Shown: piece by piece, positions 35,999-47,866 of the stretch | Numbering within the stretch: the stretch's first letter is position 1 | Layout: every line of letters starts with the position of its first letter | Source: Alcanivorax sp. S71-1-4 | GTDB lineage: Bacteria > Pseudomonadota > Gammaproteobacteria > Pseudomonadales > Alcanivoracaceae | NCBI RefSeq assembly: GCF_009846755.1 | Contig: NZ_AQOR01000014.1 | Coordinates: 1-64,000 of the forward strand | DNA: 64,000 bases | Direction: 5' to 3' | Translations under genes and position numbers: made by a program | The notes under the pieces: model-generated | What the model saw: the letters and a program-made list of their open reading frames with translations, nothing else | Database searches by the model: none | What the model was told of the DNA's origin: nothing

Positions 35999-37606
35999 AT
36001 GCCCAGAATCATTTCCCGTATCAACACCGGCAGCGACGACTTCGCCGCCAACCGTGCGCACAACCTGACGCTGAAAACAGAACTGCAGCACAGGCTGGCA
36101 CACATTGCCCACGGCGGCGGCGAAGCTGCCGAGGCACGCCTGCGCAGCCAGGGCAAACTGCCGGTGCGCGAGCGGATCGCGCGCCTGCTGGACCCCGGCT
36201 CGCCCTTTTTGGAGTTGTCGCCGCTGGCCGCGCTGGATGTGTACGGTGAAGACGTGCCCGCCGCCGGCTGCGTCGGCGGCATCGGCCGCGTGCACGGCGT
36301 GGAATGCATGATCGTCGCCAACGACCCCACCGTAAAAGGCGGCAGCTATTATCCGCTGACGGTAAAAAAACACCTGCGCGCCCAGGCCATCGCGGCGGAA
36401 AACCGCCTGCCCTGCATTTACCTGGTGGATTCCGGCGGCGCCAATTTGCCGCGCCAGGACGAAGTTTTTCCTGACCGCGAACATTTCGGCCGGATCTTCT
36501 TCAACCAGGCGAACATGTCTGCACGCGGCATTCCGCAAATTGCGGTGGTGCTCGGCTCCTGCACTGCCGGTGGCGCCTATGTGCCGGCCATGGCCGATGA
36601 AACCATCATGGTGAAAAACCAGGGCACCATTTTCCTGGCCGGCCCGCCGCTGGTCAAAGCCGCCACAGGCGAAGAAGTCAGCGCCGAGGAACTCGGCGGC
36701 GCCGCCCTGCACTGTGAACAATCCGGCGTGGCCGATCACCTGGCCGAAGACGAAGCCCATGCGCTGGCACTGGCGCGGCAGGCCGTCTCGCGTCTGAACT
36801 GGCGCAAGCCGCAGCAACTGGACATGGCGCCCCCCGTATCGCCGGTGTACGACCCGGAGGAACTCTACGGCATCATTCCGCCGAGCACGCGGCAGCCGAT
36901 GCCGGCGCGGGAAATTATCGCCCGCATCGTCGACGGCTCCGAGCTGGACGAATTCAAGGCCCGCTACGGCACCACCCTGGTGACCGGCTTTGCCCGCATT
37001 CATGGTTTCCCGGTCGGCATCCTGGCCAACGACGGCATTCTGTTTTCCGAGTCCGCCCTCAAGGGCGCGCACTTTATCGAGCTGTGCAACCAGCGCGGCA
37101 TTCCGCTGCTCTTTCTGCAGAACATCAACGGCTTTATGGTCGGCAAAAAATATGAGGCCGAAGGCATTGCCAAGCACGGCGCCAAGATGGTCAACGCCGT
37201 GGCCTGTGCCAGCGTGCCGAAATTCACCGTGGTCACCGGCGGCAGCTACGGCGCCGGCAACTACGGCATGTGCGGCCGCGCCTACGACCCGCGTTTCATG
37301 TTCATGTGGCCCAACGCCCGTATTTCCGTCATGGGCGGTGAACAGGCCGCCAGTGTGCTGACACAGGTGCGCCAGGCATCGCTGAAGAAAAAAGGCGAAC
37401 AGTGGAGCGAGGACGAGGCGAAAGCCTTCCAGCAATCCATGGTCGAGCAGTACGACCAGATGGCCCGCCCCTATTACGCCAGCGCGCGGCTGTGGGACGA
37501 CGGCATCATCGACCCGGCCAGCACCCGCGATGTGCTCGGCCTGTGCCTGTCGGCCAGCCTGAACGCCCCCATCACTGAAACACGCTACGGCGTGTTCCGC
37601 ATGTAA
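35999..37606 (+). CDS. liuB: Methylcrotonyl-CoA carboxylase beta (carboxyltransferase) subunit
   Basis: A 535-residue carboxyltransferase transferring CO2 from biotin on LiuD to 3-methylcrotonyl-CoA. It shows the two crotonase-like carboxyltransferase halves, with [74 protein letters not shown] and [12 protein letters not shown]. The ATG at 35999 follows CGGAG and lies 17 bases after the liuA stop. Full length. It works with LiuD. Confidence 0.96.
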   Translation: MPRIISRINTGSDDFAANRAHNLTLKTELQHRLAHIAHGGGEAAEARLRSQGKLPVRERIARLLDPGSPFLELSPLAALDVYGEDVPAAGCVGGIGRVHGVECMIVANDPTVKGGSYYPLTVKKHLRAQAIAAENRLPCIYLVDSGGANLPRQDEVFPDREHFGRIFFNQANMSARGIPQIAVVLGSCTAGGAYVPAMADETIMVKNQGTIFLAGPPLVKAATGEEVSAEELGGAALHCEQSGVADHLAEDEAHALALARQAVSRLNWRKPQQLDMAPPVSPVYDPEELYGIIPPSTRQPMPAREIIARIVDGSELDEFKARYGTTLVTGFARIHGFPVGILANDGILFSESALKGAHFIELCNQRGIPLLFLQNINGFMVGKKYEAEGIAKHGAKMVNAVACASVPKFTVVTGGSYGAGNYGMCGRAYDPRFMFMWPNARISVMGGEQAASVLTQVRQASLKKKGEQWSEDEAKAFQQSMVEQYDQMARPYYASARLWDDGIIDPASTRDVLGLCLSASLNAPITETRYGVFRM

Positions 37607-37619
37607 CAGGATTTCCGCC

Positions 37620-38396
37620 ATGAGCATTCTGCTGCAGTACGACGGCCCGGTGGCCCGCATCACTCTGAACCGGCCGGACAAACTCAATGCCTTTGACGAT
37701 GCACTGATCGAAGACATCATCCGCTGTGTCACCGAAGCCGGTGACAGCGACGCCCGGGTGATCGTGCTGGCCGGCGCCGGCAAACATTTCAGTGCCGGCG
37801 GCGACCTGGGCTGGATGCGCCGCATGGCCGACAAGAACTGGGACGAAAACCGCGCCGACGCCGCGCGGCTTGCCGCGCTGATGAGCACGATTGATCGCGC
37901 CGCCAAACCGGTGATCACCCGCGTGCAGGGCGCAGCCTACGGCGGTGCCACCGGCCTCGCCTGCGCCAGCGACATCACCATCGCCGCCGACACCGCCCGC
38001 TTCTGCCTGAGCGAAGTGCGCATCGGCCTGCTGCCCGCCGTGATTTCGCCTTACGTCGTGCGCGCCATCGGCGCGCGCCAGGCGCGGCGTTATTTCATGA
38101 CCGCCGAAGTGATCGACGCGGCCCGCGCCGTGCAGATCGGCATGGCCCACGAAGCTGTGCCGGAAGCCGAACTGGACGCAGCGGTAGACCGCTGTATCGA
38201 GGCATTACTGGCTGGCGCACCGAACGCGCAATTGAAAGCCCGCGAGATCGTCGACAAGGTGGCCGGGCAACCGGCCAGCGATGAGCTGATCGCCTGGACG
38301 GCGGAACTGATCGCCGGCCTGCGCAGCACCGACGAAGGCCGCGAGGGCCTGAGTGCCTTTCTGGAAAAACGCGCGCCAAGTTGGCGGCCACACTAA
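37620..38396 (+). CDS. liuC: Methylglutaconyl-CoA hydratase
   Basis: A 258-residue enoyl-CoA hydratase/isomerase family enzyme acting on 3-methylglutaconyl-CoA to give HMG-CoA. It shows ITLNRPDKLNAFDDAL, the oxyanion-hole segment FSAGGDLGWMRRM, GAAYGGATGLACASDI and FCLSEVRIGLLPAVISPYV. Start 13 bases after liuB. The glutamate in SEVRIG corresponds to one catalytic position. It is the last dehydration/hydration step before HMG-CoA lyase, which is not encoded in this operon. Confidence 0.94.
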   Translation: MSILLQYDGPVARITLNRPDKLNAFDDALIEDIIRCVTEAGDSDARVIVLAGAGKHFSAGGDLGWMRRMADKNWDENRADAARLAALMSTIDRAAKPVITRVQGAAYGGATGLACASDITIAADTARFCLSEVRIGLLPAVISPYVVRAIGARQARRYFMTAEVIDAARAVQIGMAHEAVPEAELDAAVDRCIEALLAGAPNAQLKAREIVDKVAGQPASDELIAWTAELIAGLRSTDEGREGLSAFLEKRAPSWRPH

Positions 38397-38414
38397 CGTC
38401 ACGGGAGCTCGCGC

Positions 38415-40387
38415 ATGATCCACCGTCTGCTGATCGCCAACCGGGGCGAAATCGCCTGCCGCATTATCCGCACCTGCCGCGCACTGGGCATCGAAACCGT
38501 CGCCGTCTATTCCGACGCCGACGCCACCCTGCCGCATGTGATACAGGCCGATCAGGCGATACGCCTGGGGCCGGCGGCGGCGCGGGAGAGCTACCTTGAT
38601 ATCGAAAAGGTAATCGCCGCAGCGCAGCAAAGTGGCGCCGACGCGATCCACCCCGGCTACGGCTTTCTGTCTGAAAACGCCGCGTTCGCCAAAGCCTGTG
38701 ACACCGCCGGCCTGATCTTTGTCGGCCCCGGCACCAGGGCCATCCAGCTGATGGGCGACAAAGCGGCTGCCCGGCAGCACATGGCGCAGCATCAGGTGCC
38801 AGTGCTGCCCGGCTTTGATCGCGAAGGCGCGAGCGATGACGACCTGCTCGCCGCCACCGGCGACATCGGCTTTCCCCTGTTGATCAAGGCCGTGGCCGGT
38901 GGCGGCGGCAAGGGCATGCGCGTCGTGCAGCGCGCCGACGACTTTGCCGATGCACTGGCCGCCGCCCGCCGCGAAGCCCGTGGCGCCTTCAATGATGATC
39001 GCGTACTGCTGGAGCGTTATCTGGAACAGGCACGCCATGTGGAAGTGCAGGTCTTCGCCGACCGCCACGGCAACGCCGTGCACCTGTTCGAGCGCGACTG
39101 TTCTGTGCAGCGCCGTCATCAAAAAATTATCGAAGAAGCCCCGGCCCCCGGTGTCAGTGACGCCCTGCGCCAACAGTTGGGCGAGGCCGCCGTGCGGGCC
39201 GCCCAGGCGATCGATTATCACGGTGCCGGCACCGTGGAATTCCTGCTCGCCCCCGACGGCCAGTTCTATTTCATGGAAATGAACACCCGCCTGCAGGTGG
39301 AGCATCCGGTCACGGAACTGATTACCGGCGAAGATCTGGTGGCCTGGCAGCTGACCGTGGCCGCCGGCGGTGCGTTGCCGAAACAGCAGGCCGACTTGCG
39401 CATCCAGGGCCACGCCATGGAAGTGCGGTTGTATGCCGAAGACCCGGCACGCCAGTTCATGCCCTCCTCGGGCGTGCTGGCCGTGTGCGAATGGCCACAG
39501 CAGACCGGCCTGCGCGTGGACACCGGCTTTGGCGAAGGCGACCGGGTCAGCGATCATTACGACCCGATGCTGGCGAAGATCATCTGCTTTGGTGACGACC
39601 GCGACCAGGCCCGCCGCCGGCTGGCCCAGGCCCTGTCCCACACACGCATTTCCGGTATCCGCCACAATATTCCGTTCCTGATCAGCGTGCTCCAGCATCC
39701 TGCGTTTGCGCAGGCCGAGCTCTCCACCCGTTTTCTGGAACAACACCAGCCCGCCACCGGCGTGGCCGACGACAGCCTGCCGCTGCGCCTGTGTGCCGCG
39801 GCACTGTGCTGGCGCGACCAGTTGCATGCCCGCGCCGACGACGATCCGTGGTCGCAACTGAGCGGCTGGCAGCATCTGGCGCCACCACGTTTTGTCGCGA
39901 CCCTGTTGCTGGACGACAGTGTGCATACCGTCACGCTGGAAGGCGCTGACGAGGCCCTGAAGGCACGCTGCGATGATCAACGCCTGTCGCTGCACTGGCA
40001 GCGCAGCACGGGGCGCCTCACCGACAACCACACATCACGCAGCCTGAGCGCCAACGCGCGGCTCGACGGCGAGCGCATGCATCTCTTCAGCCACGGCCAC
40101 ACCGACACCCTGCTGCTGAACCCGGACCTGGGCAACGCCGACGATGCCACGCGGGGCGCCGCGTTTGCCGCCCCGATGAACGGCACGGTGGTGGCCTGCC
40201 ACGTCAGCGCCGGCAGCCGGGTTGACGCGGGCGCCGCCGTGATCACCATGGAAGCGATGAAAATGGAACACACGCTGCGGGCGCCAGCGGCCGGCGTGGT
40301 ACGCGAGTTGCCTTTCGCCGCCGGCGATACCGTCAACGAAGGCGCCCTGCTGGCGGTGTTCGAAGCGGACGACACGGAGAACGCAGG

Positions 40388-40391
<4 letters not shown>
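38415..40391 (+). CDS. liuD: Methylcrotonyl-CoA carboxylase alpha (biotin carboxylase/BCCP) subunit
   Basis: A 658-residue biotin-dependent carboxylase subunit. The order is biotin carboxylase N-domain (LIANRGEIACRIIRTCRALG), ATP-grasp domain (PLLIKAVAGGGGKGMRVV, then MEMNTRLQVEHPVTELITG), biotin carboxylase C-domain, a linker, and a C-terminal biotinyl domain with the modified lysine in EAMKMEH. It pairs with LiuB. The ATG has GGAGCTCGCGC upstream. It overlaps the next gene by 4 bases. Confidence 0.96.
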
Positions 40392-42334
<1,943 letters not shown>

Positions 42335-42473
42335 ACCGCTTGTCGGCACGCACGTCCTCTGTGATGGAGGTCATTGACAGCAAGGCGCACTTTTCGGGCT
42401 GACTGGCATTGACCTGCAGCCCGGAAATACCAATGATGGCGTTTCAGCCCCAGCCATTATTCTTATAAGAAAA

Positions 42474-43766
42474 ATGACCATCACCCTTTTGCTTCGCCTG
42501 TTCTGTTCAGCTTTCCTCCTGAGCAGCCTGCTGCCGCCCGCCGCCCAGGCGCACCTGCTGCAACTCAGCGGCCGCGACCTCGGCCCGCTGGTCGGCCAGC
42601 CCACCGCGCAGTTTTCCGTGTTCAGCGCCAGCCAGGGCCAGCTTCGTCCGGTGCCCCACCAGTGGCTGCCCTGGTCGGAAGACGGCCTGCCGGCGTTTCG
42701 CAGCGACCGCAGCACACGCTGGGCCGGCCAGCCCGGCCGCATCAACGCCGGGGATCGCCTGTTTCTGGATGCCCAGGACGCCGGCGAAGCGCTGGACGCC
42801 GCCGCGCTGTCACACTCCACAGAGAATGTGGTTGGCGAATTGCGCGTCCGGCACGACGATGGCGACGCCTATTTCTATGTGGTGCGCAATGCCTACCAGC
42901 AGGCCACACAACGCTACGTGCGGTTTGACCGCGAGCGCATGCAGATCAAGAGCACCCACTATCAGCTCAATATGGCGCCGGACAATCTGCTGGTGTGGAA
43001 TGACTTCTTCTTCCGTGGCTATGAGAGCCCCGGAGGCCGCCCGCAAAGCATTCTCGACACGCTGAAGATTCGACTGAGCGCCGGCGTGCTCGGCGATCGT
43101 TCACGCATCACGCTGGACAACAGCAACCTCAGCCCGCGCATTGAGGAAGTCATCGAAGGCCCGCTGGTCACCGCCGTCTACGCCACCACCTCGGTGCGCT
43201 TTGCCCGCGTGCCGGTGCTCAACATCGACAATTACTTCCTGATCATGCCGCAGCAAACGGATATCCACTCCCGCTTCACCCTGCCCGGCATTGCCAATAC
43301 CGTGCTGAACAGCCCGGCGGTGTCCATGTCGCTCGACGGCAACCAGTTGCTCGGCGCCCGCCTGCGCACCAGTTGGACAGGTGAGCTGGAAGCACGGGTG
43401 GACGGCACTGTTTCGGACACAGAACAGCGCATGCTGGACACGCCCATGAGCGGCCGCAACTGGCTGTGGTTCAGCACCGGCCGGCAGTTTGACCTGCTGG
43501 CCGAGCTGGATTTCCGTGACGGTTTTGATACGCCAGTGAAGCTGGTCTACGAAGACGACCGCACCCTGGCCAACCCGCCAGAGCGCTTCCCCGGCCAGGG
43601 CCCGAATGTGGGTTTTGCATTGCAGGATATTCCGTTCGGGCAGGAGTTCTATTTTGTCGCGCGGTTGCTGTTCAGTGGCGACAGCCAGGGCTTGCCGGCA
43701 GAAGACTATGCGCGCCGGGCGCTGTCGGGCAATAGCGCGAGTTATCGTGTTCTAGGCGCGCCGTAA
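42474..43766 (+). CDS. Secreted protein of unknown function
   Basis: A 430-residue protein with a Sec signal peptide (hydrophobic residues 4-23, likely cleavage after AQA at ~26). I do not recognise the family. The mature protein is rich in beta-strand-like, Asp/Arg/Asn-containing segments with repeated aromatic positions (YFYVVRNAYQQATQRYV, LNMAPDNLLVWNDFFFRGYE). It ends without an anchor, so periplasmic or outer-membrane-associated localisation is likely. It starts 139 bp after the liu operon and ends at an R1 element, convergent with a GMC oxidoreductase. Codon use matches the genome. Confidence 0.75.
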   Translation: MTITLLLRLFCSAFLLSSLLPPAAQAHLLQLSGRDLGPLVGQPTAQFSVFSASQGQLRPVPHQWLPWSEDGLPAFRSDRSTRWAGQPGRINAGDRLFLDAQDAGEALDAAALSHSTENVVGELRVRHDDGDAYFYVVRNAYQQATQRYVRFDRERMQIKSTHYQLNMAPDNLLVWNDFFFRGYESPGGRPQSILDTLKIRLSAGVLGDRSRITLDNSNLSPRIEEVIEGPLVTAVYATTSVRFARVPVLNIDNYFLIMPQQTDIHSRFTLPGIANTVLNSPAVSMSLDGNQLLGARLRTSWTGELEARVDGTVSDTEQRMLDTPMSGRNWLWFSTGRQFDLLAELDFRDGFDTPVKLVYEDDRTLANPPERFPGQGPNVGFALQDIPFGQEFYFVARLLFSGDSQGLPAEDYARRALSGNSASYRVLGAP

Positions 43767-43788
43767 AGCCTTCCATGCAAGGGGCGCG

Positions 43789-43980
43789 TAGGGTGGGTAG
43801 AGCCAAAGGCGAAACCCACCATGTCCATGTCGCACACTGCTCGCACAAAACCATCGAAACTGCCCACTTCCCAAACCATCGAAACTCCCCACCTCCCAGA
43901 CCAGGTGATTTCGATGATTTTGCGGGAGTGATTAACGGGCATGGACCCGGTGGGTTTCGCCTTTGGCTCTACCCACCCTA
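43789..43980. repeat. R1 element, 192 bp with internal 25-bp tandem duplication
   Basis: It has the same ends and core as the 167-bp copies. It is exactly 25 bp longer because a unit beginning AAACCATCGAAACT is repeated in tandem at about 43851-43900. It separates the convergent ends of the secreted-protein gene and a GMC oxidoreductase. Confidence 0.9.
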
Positions 43981-43988
43981 CGCGCCCC

Positions 43989-45596
43989 TCATGCTTTGCC
44001 GTTCAGAAACAGTCCGCTGGCGCTGTCGAGAATATTGCGCGCCACCTGCTTGGCCAGCGCCTGCACCGTCCAGTGCGGTGCGGACGGCATCGGCTCGGGA
44101 ATCAGGCTGGCATCCGCCAGGAACAGCCCCTTCACATCGTGCACTTCACCGCGCGCGTTGGCCACGCTCTGGAAGCGGTCATTGCCCATGCGGCAAGTGC
44201 CGTGCGGGCTGAAGGAATTGATACGCAGGGAATACATGCCCTTGAGGCCATAGCTCACCTGATCCATGGTCGCATCCAGCTCGAACACCGAGTCCGCCTG
44301 CAATTGCTGGAAGCTCGGGATATACACCCGCTTCGCACCCGCCGCGAAAAACACCCGTGCTGCCAGTGACGCACCACGCTTGAGTTTTTCGAACTCCGTG
44401 CGGCTGGGGTTCCAGCTGATCACCTTGCGCCCGGTGGCGGCATCCCCTTCCCAGCTCACCTGCCCGCGCCCTTCATCAATGGCAAAGGCGTTCAGGCCGG
44501 CGAGATGCTTGTACTGCTTCATAAAGCGAATATGGTCCGGCCCGGCACCCTGTTCGCCCTGAATCATCAATTGCTCAGGTTCAGCCAGCGCCGAGAAGAA
44601 CATGTAACCGTCGCTCTCGAGGAATTCATCGATCTCGACACCGACCAGTGCCCCCCGAAAACCAAACAGCTCTTCGTCATACTGTGCCAGCACCTGCACA
44701 AACGGCTGCACCGCCATATTGCGGCCAATCTGGCCACTGATGTCGGGCACCTGGCTGCGTTGCAGCAACACCGGCGTCTGGATCGCGCCGCCGGCGACGA
44801 CCACCACTTCGGCATCGACACGCATCTCGGCCATCTGCGCGCCGGTCAGCGGATCACGCACAATCGCTTCCACACCGGTTGCACGGCCTGCGCGCATCAG
44901 CACGCGCTGCACGTGGGTGTCGGCAAACAGCCGCGCGCCATAGGCGGTGGCCCAGGGCAGATGGGTCACCAGCGAAGACATTTTCCGGTCCGACGGGCAG
45001 CCGGCCAGGCAGTGGCCGGTCAGCGCGCACTGGCGCACGTTGCGCGCCACCGGCTTCCAGCTGAAGCCCATTTTTTCGCAGCCCTGGATCACCTTGTGCG
45101 CGGTGGTATTGATCTCGTGTGCCTCGTTGAGATGCACGTATTGCTCCGCGCCCACCTCATCAAACAGCGGGCCGATGGCGTCCGGTGCCAGGTTGCCCAG
45201 GCCCAGTTCCGTCGCCCAGCGCTGGAGCAGCGAATCCGGTGGCCGCTGCATCACGCAGGCGCCGATCACCGTGGAACCGCCAACGCATTCGCCTTCCACG
45301 AACAACACGTCCGCTGTGGAATTGAACTGGCTGCCCTGCTCGCGATACACCTCGGTCATGGTGTCGCCCAGGTGTTCGGTAAAGTTGGCGCTGGGGAAGT
45401 AGCGGCCGGATTCCAGCACGACGACCTTGCGACCCGCCTTGGCCAGTTCATAGGCCACCGTCGCGCCACCGGCCCCGGAGCCGACCACCACCACTTCGGT
45501 TTTCACGCTGAAGCGACGGCCCATGGACGGATCGCGGGCGATATCCGCCGCCGTCGTCACCGGCACACCGTCACGGGGTACAGTAATCATGCGCAT
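43989..45596 (-). CDS. GMC family oxidoreductase, module 2 large subunit
   Basis: A 535-residue FAD-dependent dehydrogenase. It has the N-terminal dinucleotide motif VVVGSGAGGATVAYEL, GECVGGSTVIGACV, a cysteine cluster CALTGHCLAGC, the active-site region FSPHGTCRMG and the late FLADASLIPEP block. It carries no export signal. The gene directly upstream encodes a Tat-signal small subunit, so the pair is probably exported together, as with other membrane-bound dehydrogenases. ATG 45596 has GAGGAGAG upstream; ATG 45590 is possible. Substrate unknown, likely an alcohol. Confidence 0.88.
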   Translation of the reverse strand: MRMITVPRDGVPVTTAADIARDPSMGRRFSVKTEVVVVGSGAGGATVAYELAKAGRKVVVLESGRYFPSANFTEHLGDTMTEVYREQGSQFNSTADVLFVEGECVGGSTVIGACVMQRPPDSLLQRWATELGLGNLAPDAIGPLFDEVGAEQYVHLNEAHEINTTAHKVIQGCEKMGFSWKPVARNVRQCALTGHCLAGCPSDRKMSSLVTHLPWATAYGARLFADTHVQRVLMRAGRATGVEAIVRDPLTGAQMAEMRVDAEVVVVAGGAIQTPVLLQRSQVPDISGQIGRNMAVQPFVQVLAQYDEELFGFRGALVGVEIDEFLESDGYMFFSALAEPEQLMIQGEQGAGPDHIRFMKQYKHLAGLNAFAIDEGRGQVSWEGDAATGRKVISWNPSRTEFEKLKRGASLAARVFFAAGAKRVYIPSFQQLQADSVFELDATMDQVSYGLKGMYSLRINSFSPHGTCRMGNDRFQSVANARGEVHDVKGLFLADASLIPEPMPSAPHWTVQALAKQVARNILDSASGLFLNGKA

Positions 45597-45610
45597 GGGT
45601 GCGGCTCTCC

Positions 45611-46210
45611 TCAGACCTGCGGCAGGGGTGCGTTGCCCAGACGGCGCACGCCCCATATTTCGGTGACCGGGCCGTGGTAATCCAGGCCCGGCCAGGTACG
45701 GGCATCGCGCCAGTAGTTCACGCAGACGAGGGTTTTCAGGGTGGTCATCAGACCGCGCTCAAAAAAAGTGCCTGCCTGCATCGCGTTGACGTAACGCAAT
45801 GCCTCATCGTCATCCAGCCGGCTGAAACGGCTGAAGCGGAAGCTGGCCATCGAGCGGTGCTCGAACACCCACAGCCCCAGCCCCAGCAGTTCACGGGTCT
45901 GGCCGGCCATCTGCCCGACCATGCCGTCGATGTTCTGCACGGTGGGGACTTCCGACAGGCTGGACGGCAGCCCGAACTGCTCTGCCGGCAGCAACACCTG
46001 CGTGAGCCGCTTGAGCACGATGGATTCGTCTTCGGTGAGGTGCTGGTAACGACGGTCGCTGTTGGCACCGCCACGGCCCAGCAGGGTGGCACAGCCACTG
46101 CTCAAGGCAGCGGCGCTGATCACTGCGGTACGCAGAAATCCCCGGCGAGATAAAGGCGCAAGGCCCGACATCCAGCCCGGCTCATCTGGACGGGCGTTAT
46201 TATTATGCAT
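45611..46210 (-). CDS. Tat-exported small subunit (gluconate 2-dehydrogenase subunit 3-like), module 2
   Basis: A 199-residue protein with a twin-arginine signal (SRRGFLRTAVISAAALSSGC). The cysteine at the end of the signal could be a lipoprotein lipidation site. The mature part begins with YQHLTEDESIVLKRLTQVLLP, typical of gluconate 2-dehydrogenase subunit 3-like partners of GMC enzymes. It lies 14 bases upstream of its GMC partner. ATG at 46210 follows CGGAGACAGG; a later ATG at 46171 would leave a shorter n-region and is an alternative start. Confidence 0.82.
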   Translation of the reverse strand: MHNNNARPDEPGWMSGLAPLSRRGFLRTAVISAAALSSGCATLLGRGGANSDRRYQHLTEDESIVLKRLTQVLLPAEQFGLPSSLSEVPTVQNIDGMVGQMAGQTRELLGLGLWVFEHRSMASFRFSRFSRLDDDEALRYVNAMQAGTFFERGLMTTLKTLVCVNYWRDARTWPGLDYHGPVTEIWGVRRLGNAPLPQV

Positions 46211-46327
46211 TGACCTGTCTCCGCAGGACGGCCCTCGGGGGGGCCTTGTTGTTTTTTTGTTACTGCGGAAGTCTAGTACAAATATTCACTGACTGAAAAC
46301 GCCCCGTGCGCCGCCCGGCGGCGGCGC

Positions 46328-47866
46328 TCAGGCCGAGGCCAGCAGCCGGTCGGCCACGTAGTTCGCCAGGGCGTACACCGTGACCTGCGGATTCACGATC
46401 AGCGAGGTGGGCAGCAGGCTGGCATCCGCCACATACAACCCCTCCACCCCGTGCAGGCGGCCGTGCGGGTCCACCGCGCTGTTGGCCGGGTCGGCCCCCA
46501 TGCGGCAACTGCCCTGCGGGTGGTAGGACACCATGCGCAGCGCCTGCGGGCGGTTGCGCAACTGCCCCACCATGGCCTCGATCTCGCTTTCCCGGCGTAC
46601 CGCCAGCCGCTCGGTGGCCGGCAGGAACACCTCTTCCGCACCGGCCGCCAGGTGCAGGCGGACGGCCGCTGTCAGCGCCGCCATCATGGACGGGAAATCC
46701 TGGTCGCTGAGGCGGTAGTCGATGGTCTTGTACTCACCGTTCCAGCGGATCTCGCCCACATTGTGGTCATGTATCAGCGTCACGATGCCGGCATTGAAAC
46801 GGGCGTGCTGCATATAGTCGATATACGGCTTGCCGGTGCCCGGCTCGGTGATCAGGCACATTTCGGCCACGCCGAGGCCGCCGACTTCGAGCACGAAGCC
46901 GCCGTCTTTCGGGTGCATGAATTCATCGACATAGGTGCCCAGCAGCGCCCCGCGCCAGGGATAGACCGGCTCCGGGTAACGCGCCCCCACATACATCGAC
47001 GGGTGGCAGGCAAAATGGCGGCCAACCTGCGCATTGCCCAGCTCACTGCGTTGCAGGATCACCGGCGTCTGCACCGCGCCGGCCGCCAGGATTACCCGGG
47101 GCGCCTCGACACGCACGTCCGCCACCTTGTGGCCGGTACGGTCGATCACCTCCCCTTCCACCCCGGTCACGCGGCCGTTGTCGCTCAGCACCCGGCTAAC
47201 GCGGGTATCGCTGTGGATGCGCGCGCCATGCGCCGCCGCCCACGGCAGATACGTGACCAGCATCGACTGCTTGCGGTCGGTCTTGCAGCCGGACAGGCAA
47301 TGCCCCGTCAGGGCGCATTCGCGCACATTGCGCTGGAAGGGTTTCATCGACCAGCCAAGCTTCTGCGCGCCGGCCATCATCAACTGGCTGTGGCGGGCAA
47401 TTTCATGCGGGCCGTTGGTGCTGATAGAGAGGTGTTTTTCCACCCGCTCGAAATAGGGGTTGAGCGTTGCCGGCGTCATCTCGGCCAGCCCGAAGTCCCG
47501 CCGCCACTCCTCCAGAATAAAATCCGGTGTCCGGAACGCCACGCAGCCGTTCACCACCGTGGACCCGCCCACACAACGCCCTTGCAGGATCAGCAGGTCT
47601 CCGTCCTTGTTGGACTGGCTGCCGTGGTCCTCGTACAGGGTTTCCAGGCTGTCGGCAAAATCCTCCGTGAAGGCGGTCGACGGCACATACGGCCCCGCCT
47701 CCAGCACCAACACGTCCAGCCCCTGGCGCGCCAGTTCATAGGCCGTCACGGCCCCGCCGGCACCGGAGCCGACAATCACCACATCCGCCTTCAGCGTCAG
47801 TTGCGCGCTGGTCACATCACTGGCCTGCACCACCGGCAGGCCCCGGGCTATGGCTTGCACGCTCAT
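46328..47866 (-). CDS. GMC family oxidoreductase, module 1 large subunit
   Basis: A 512-residue paralogue of the protein at 43989. It shows VVIVGSGAGGAVTAYELARQ, GRCVGGSTVVNGCVAF, the cysteine cluster CALTGHCLSGC, the active-site segment YHPQGSCRMG and YVADASLLPTSLIVNPQ. The ATG at 47866 overlaps the stop of its Tat-signal partner (ATGA) and has GGAGG at ideal spacing. It is presumably exported as a complex with that partner. The two modules are tandem duplicates that have diverged considerably. Confidence 0.88.
   Translation of the reverse strand: MSVQAIARGLPVVQASDVTSAQLTLKADVVIVGSGAGGAVTAYELARQGLDVLVLEAGPYVPSTAFTEDFADSLETLYEDHGSQSNKDGDLLILQGRCVGGSTVVNGCVAFRTPDFILEEWRRDFGLAEMTPATLNPYFERVEKHLSISTNGPHEIARHSQLMMAGAQKLGWSMKPFQRNVRECALTGHCLSGCKTDRKQSMLVTYLPWAAAHGARIHSDTRVSRVLSDNGRVTGVEGEVIDRTGHKVADVRVEAPRVILAAGAVQTPVILQRSELGNAQVGRHFACHPSMYVGARYPEPVYPWRGALLGTYVDEFMHPKDGGFVLEVGGLGVAEMCLITEPGTGKPYIDYMQHARFNAGIVTLIHDHNVGEIRWNGEYKTIDYRLSDQDFPSMMAALTAAVRLHLAAGAEEVFLPATERLAVRRESEIEAMVGQLRNRPQALRMVSYHPQGSCRMGADPANSAVDPHGRLHGVEGLYVADASLLPTSLIVNPQVTVYALANYVADRLLASA

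Noticed and set aside
35870-37918. 682-codon minus-strand frame opposite liuB
   Set aside because: Antisense shadow crossing three genes of a well-supported operon; no family resemblance.
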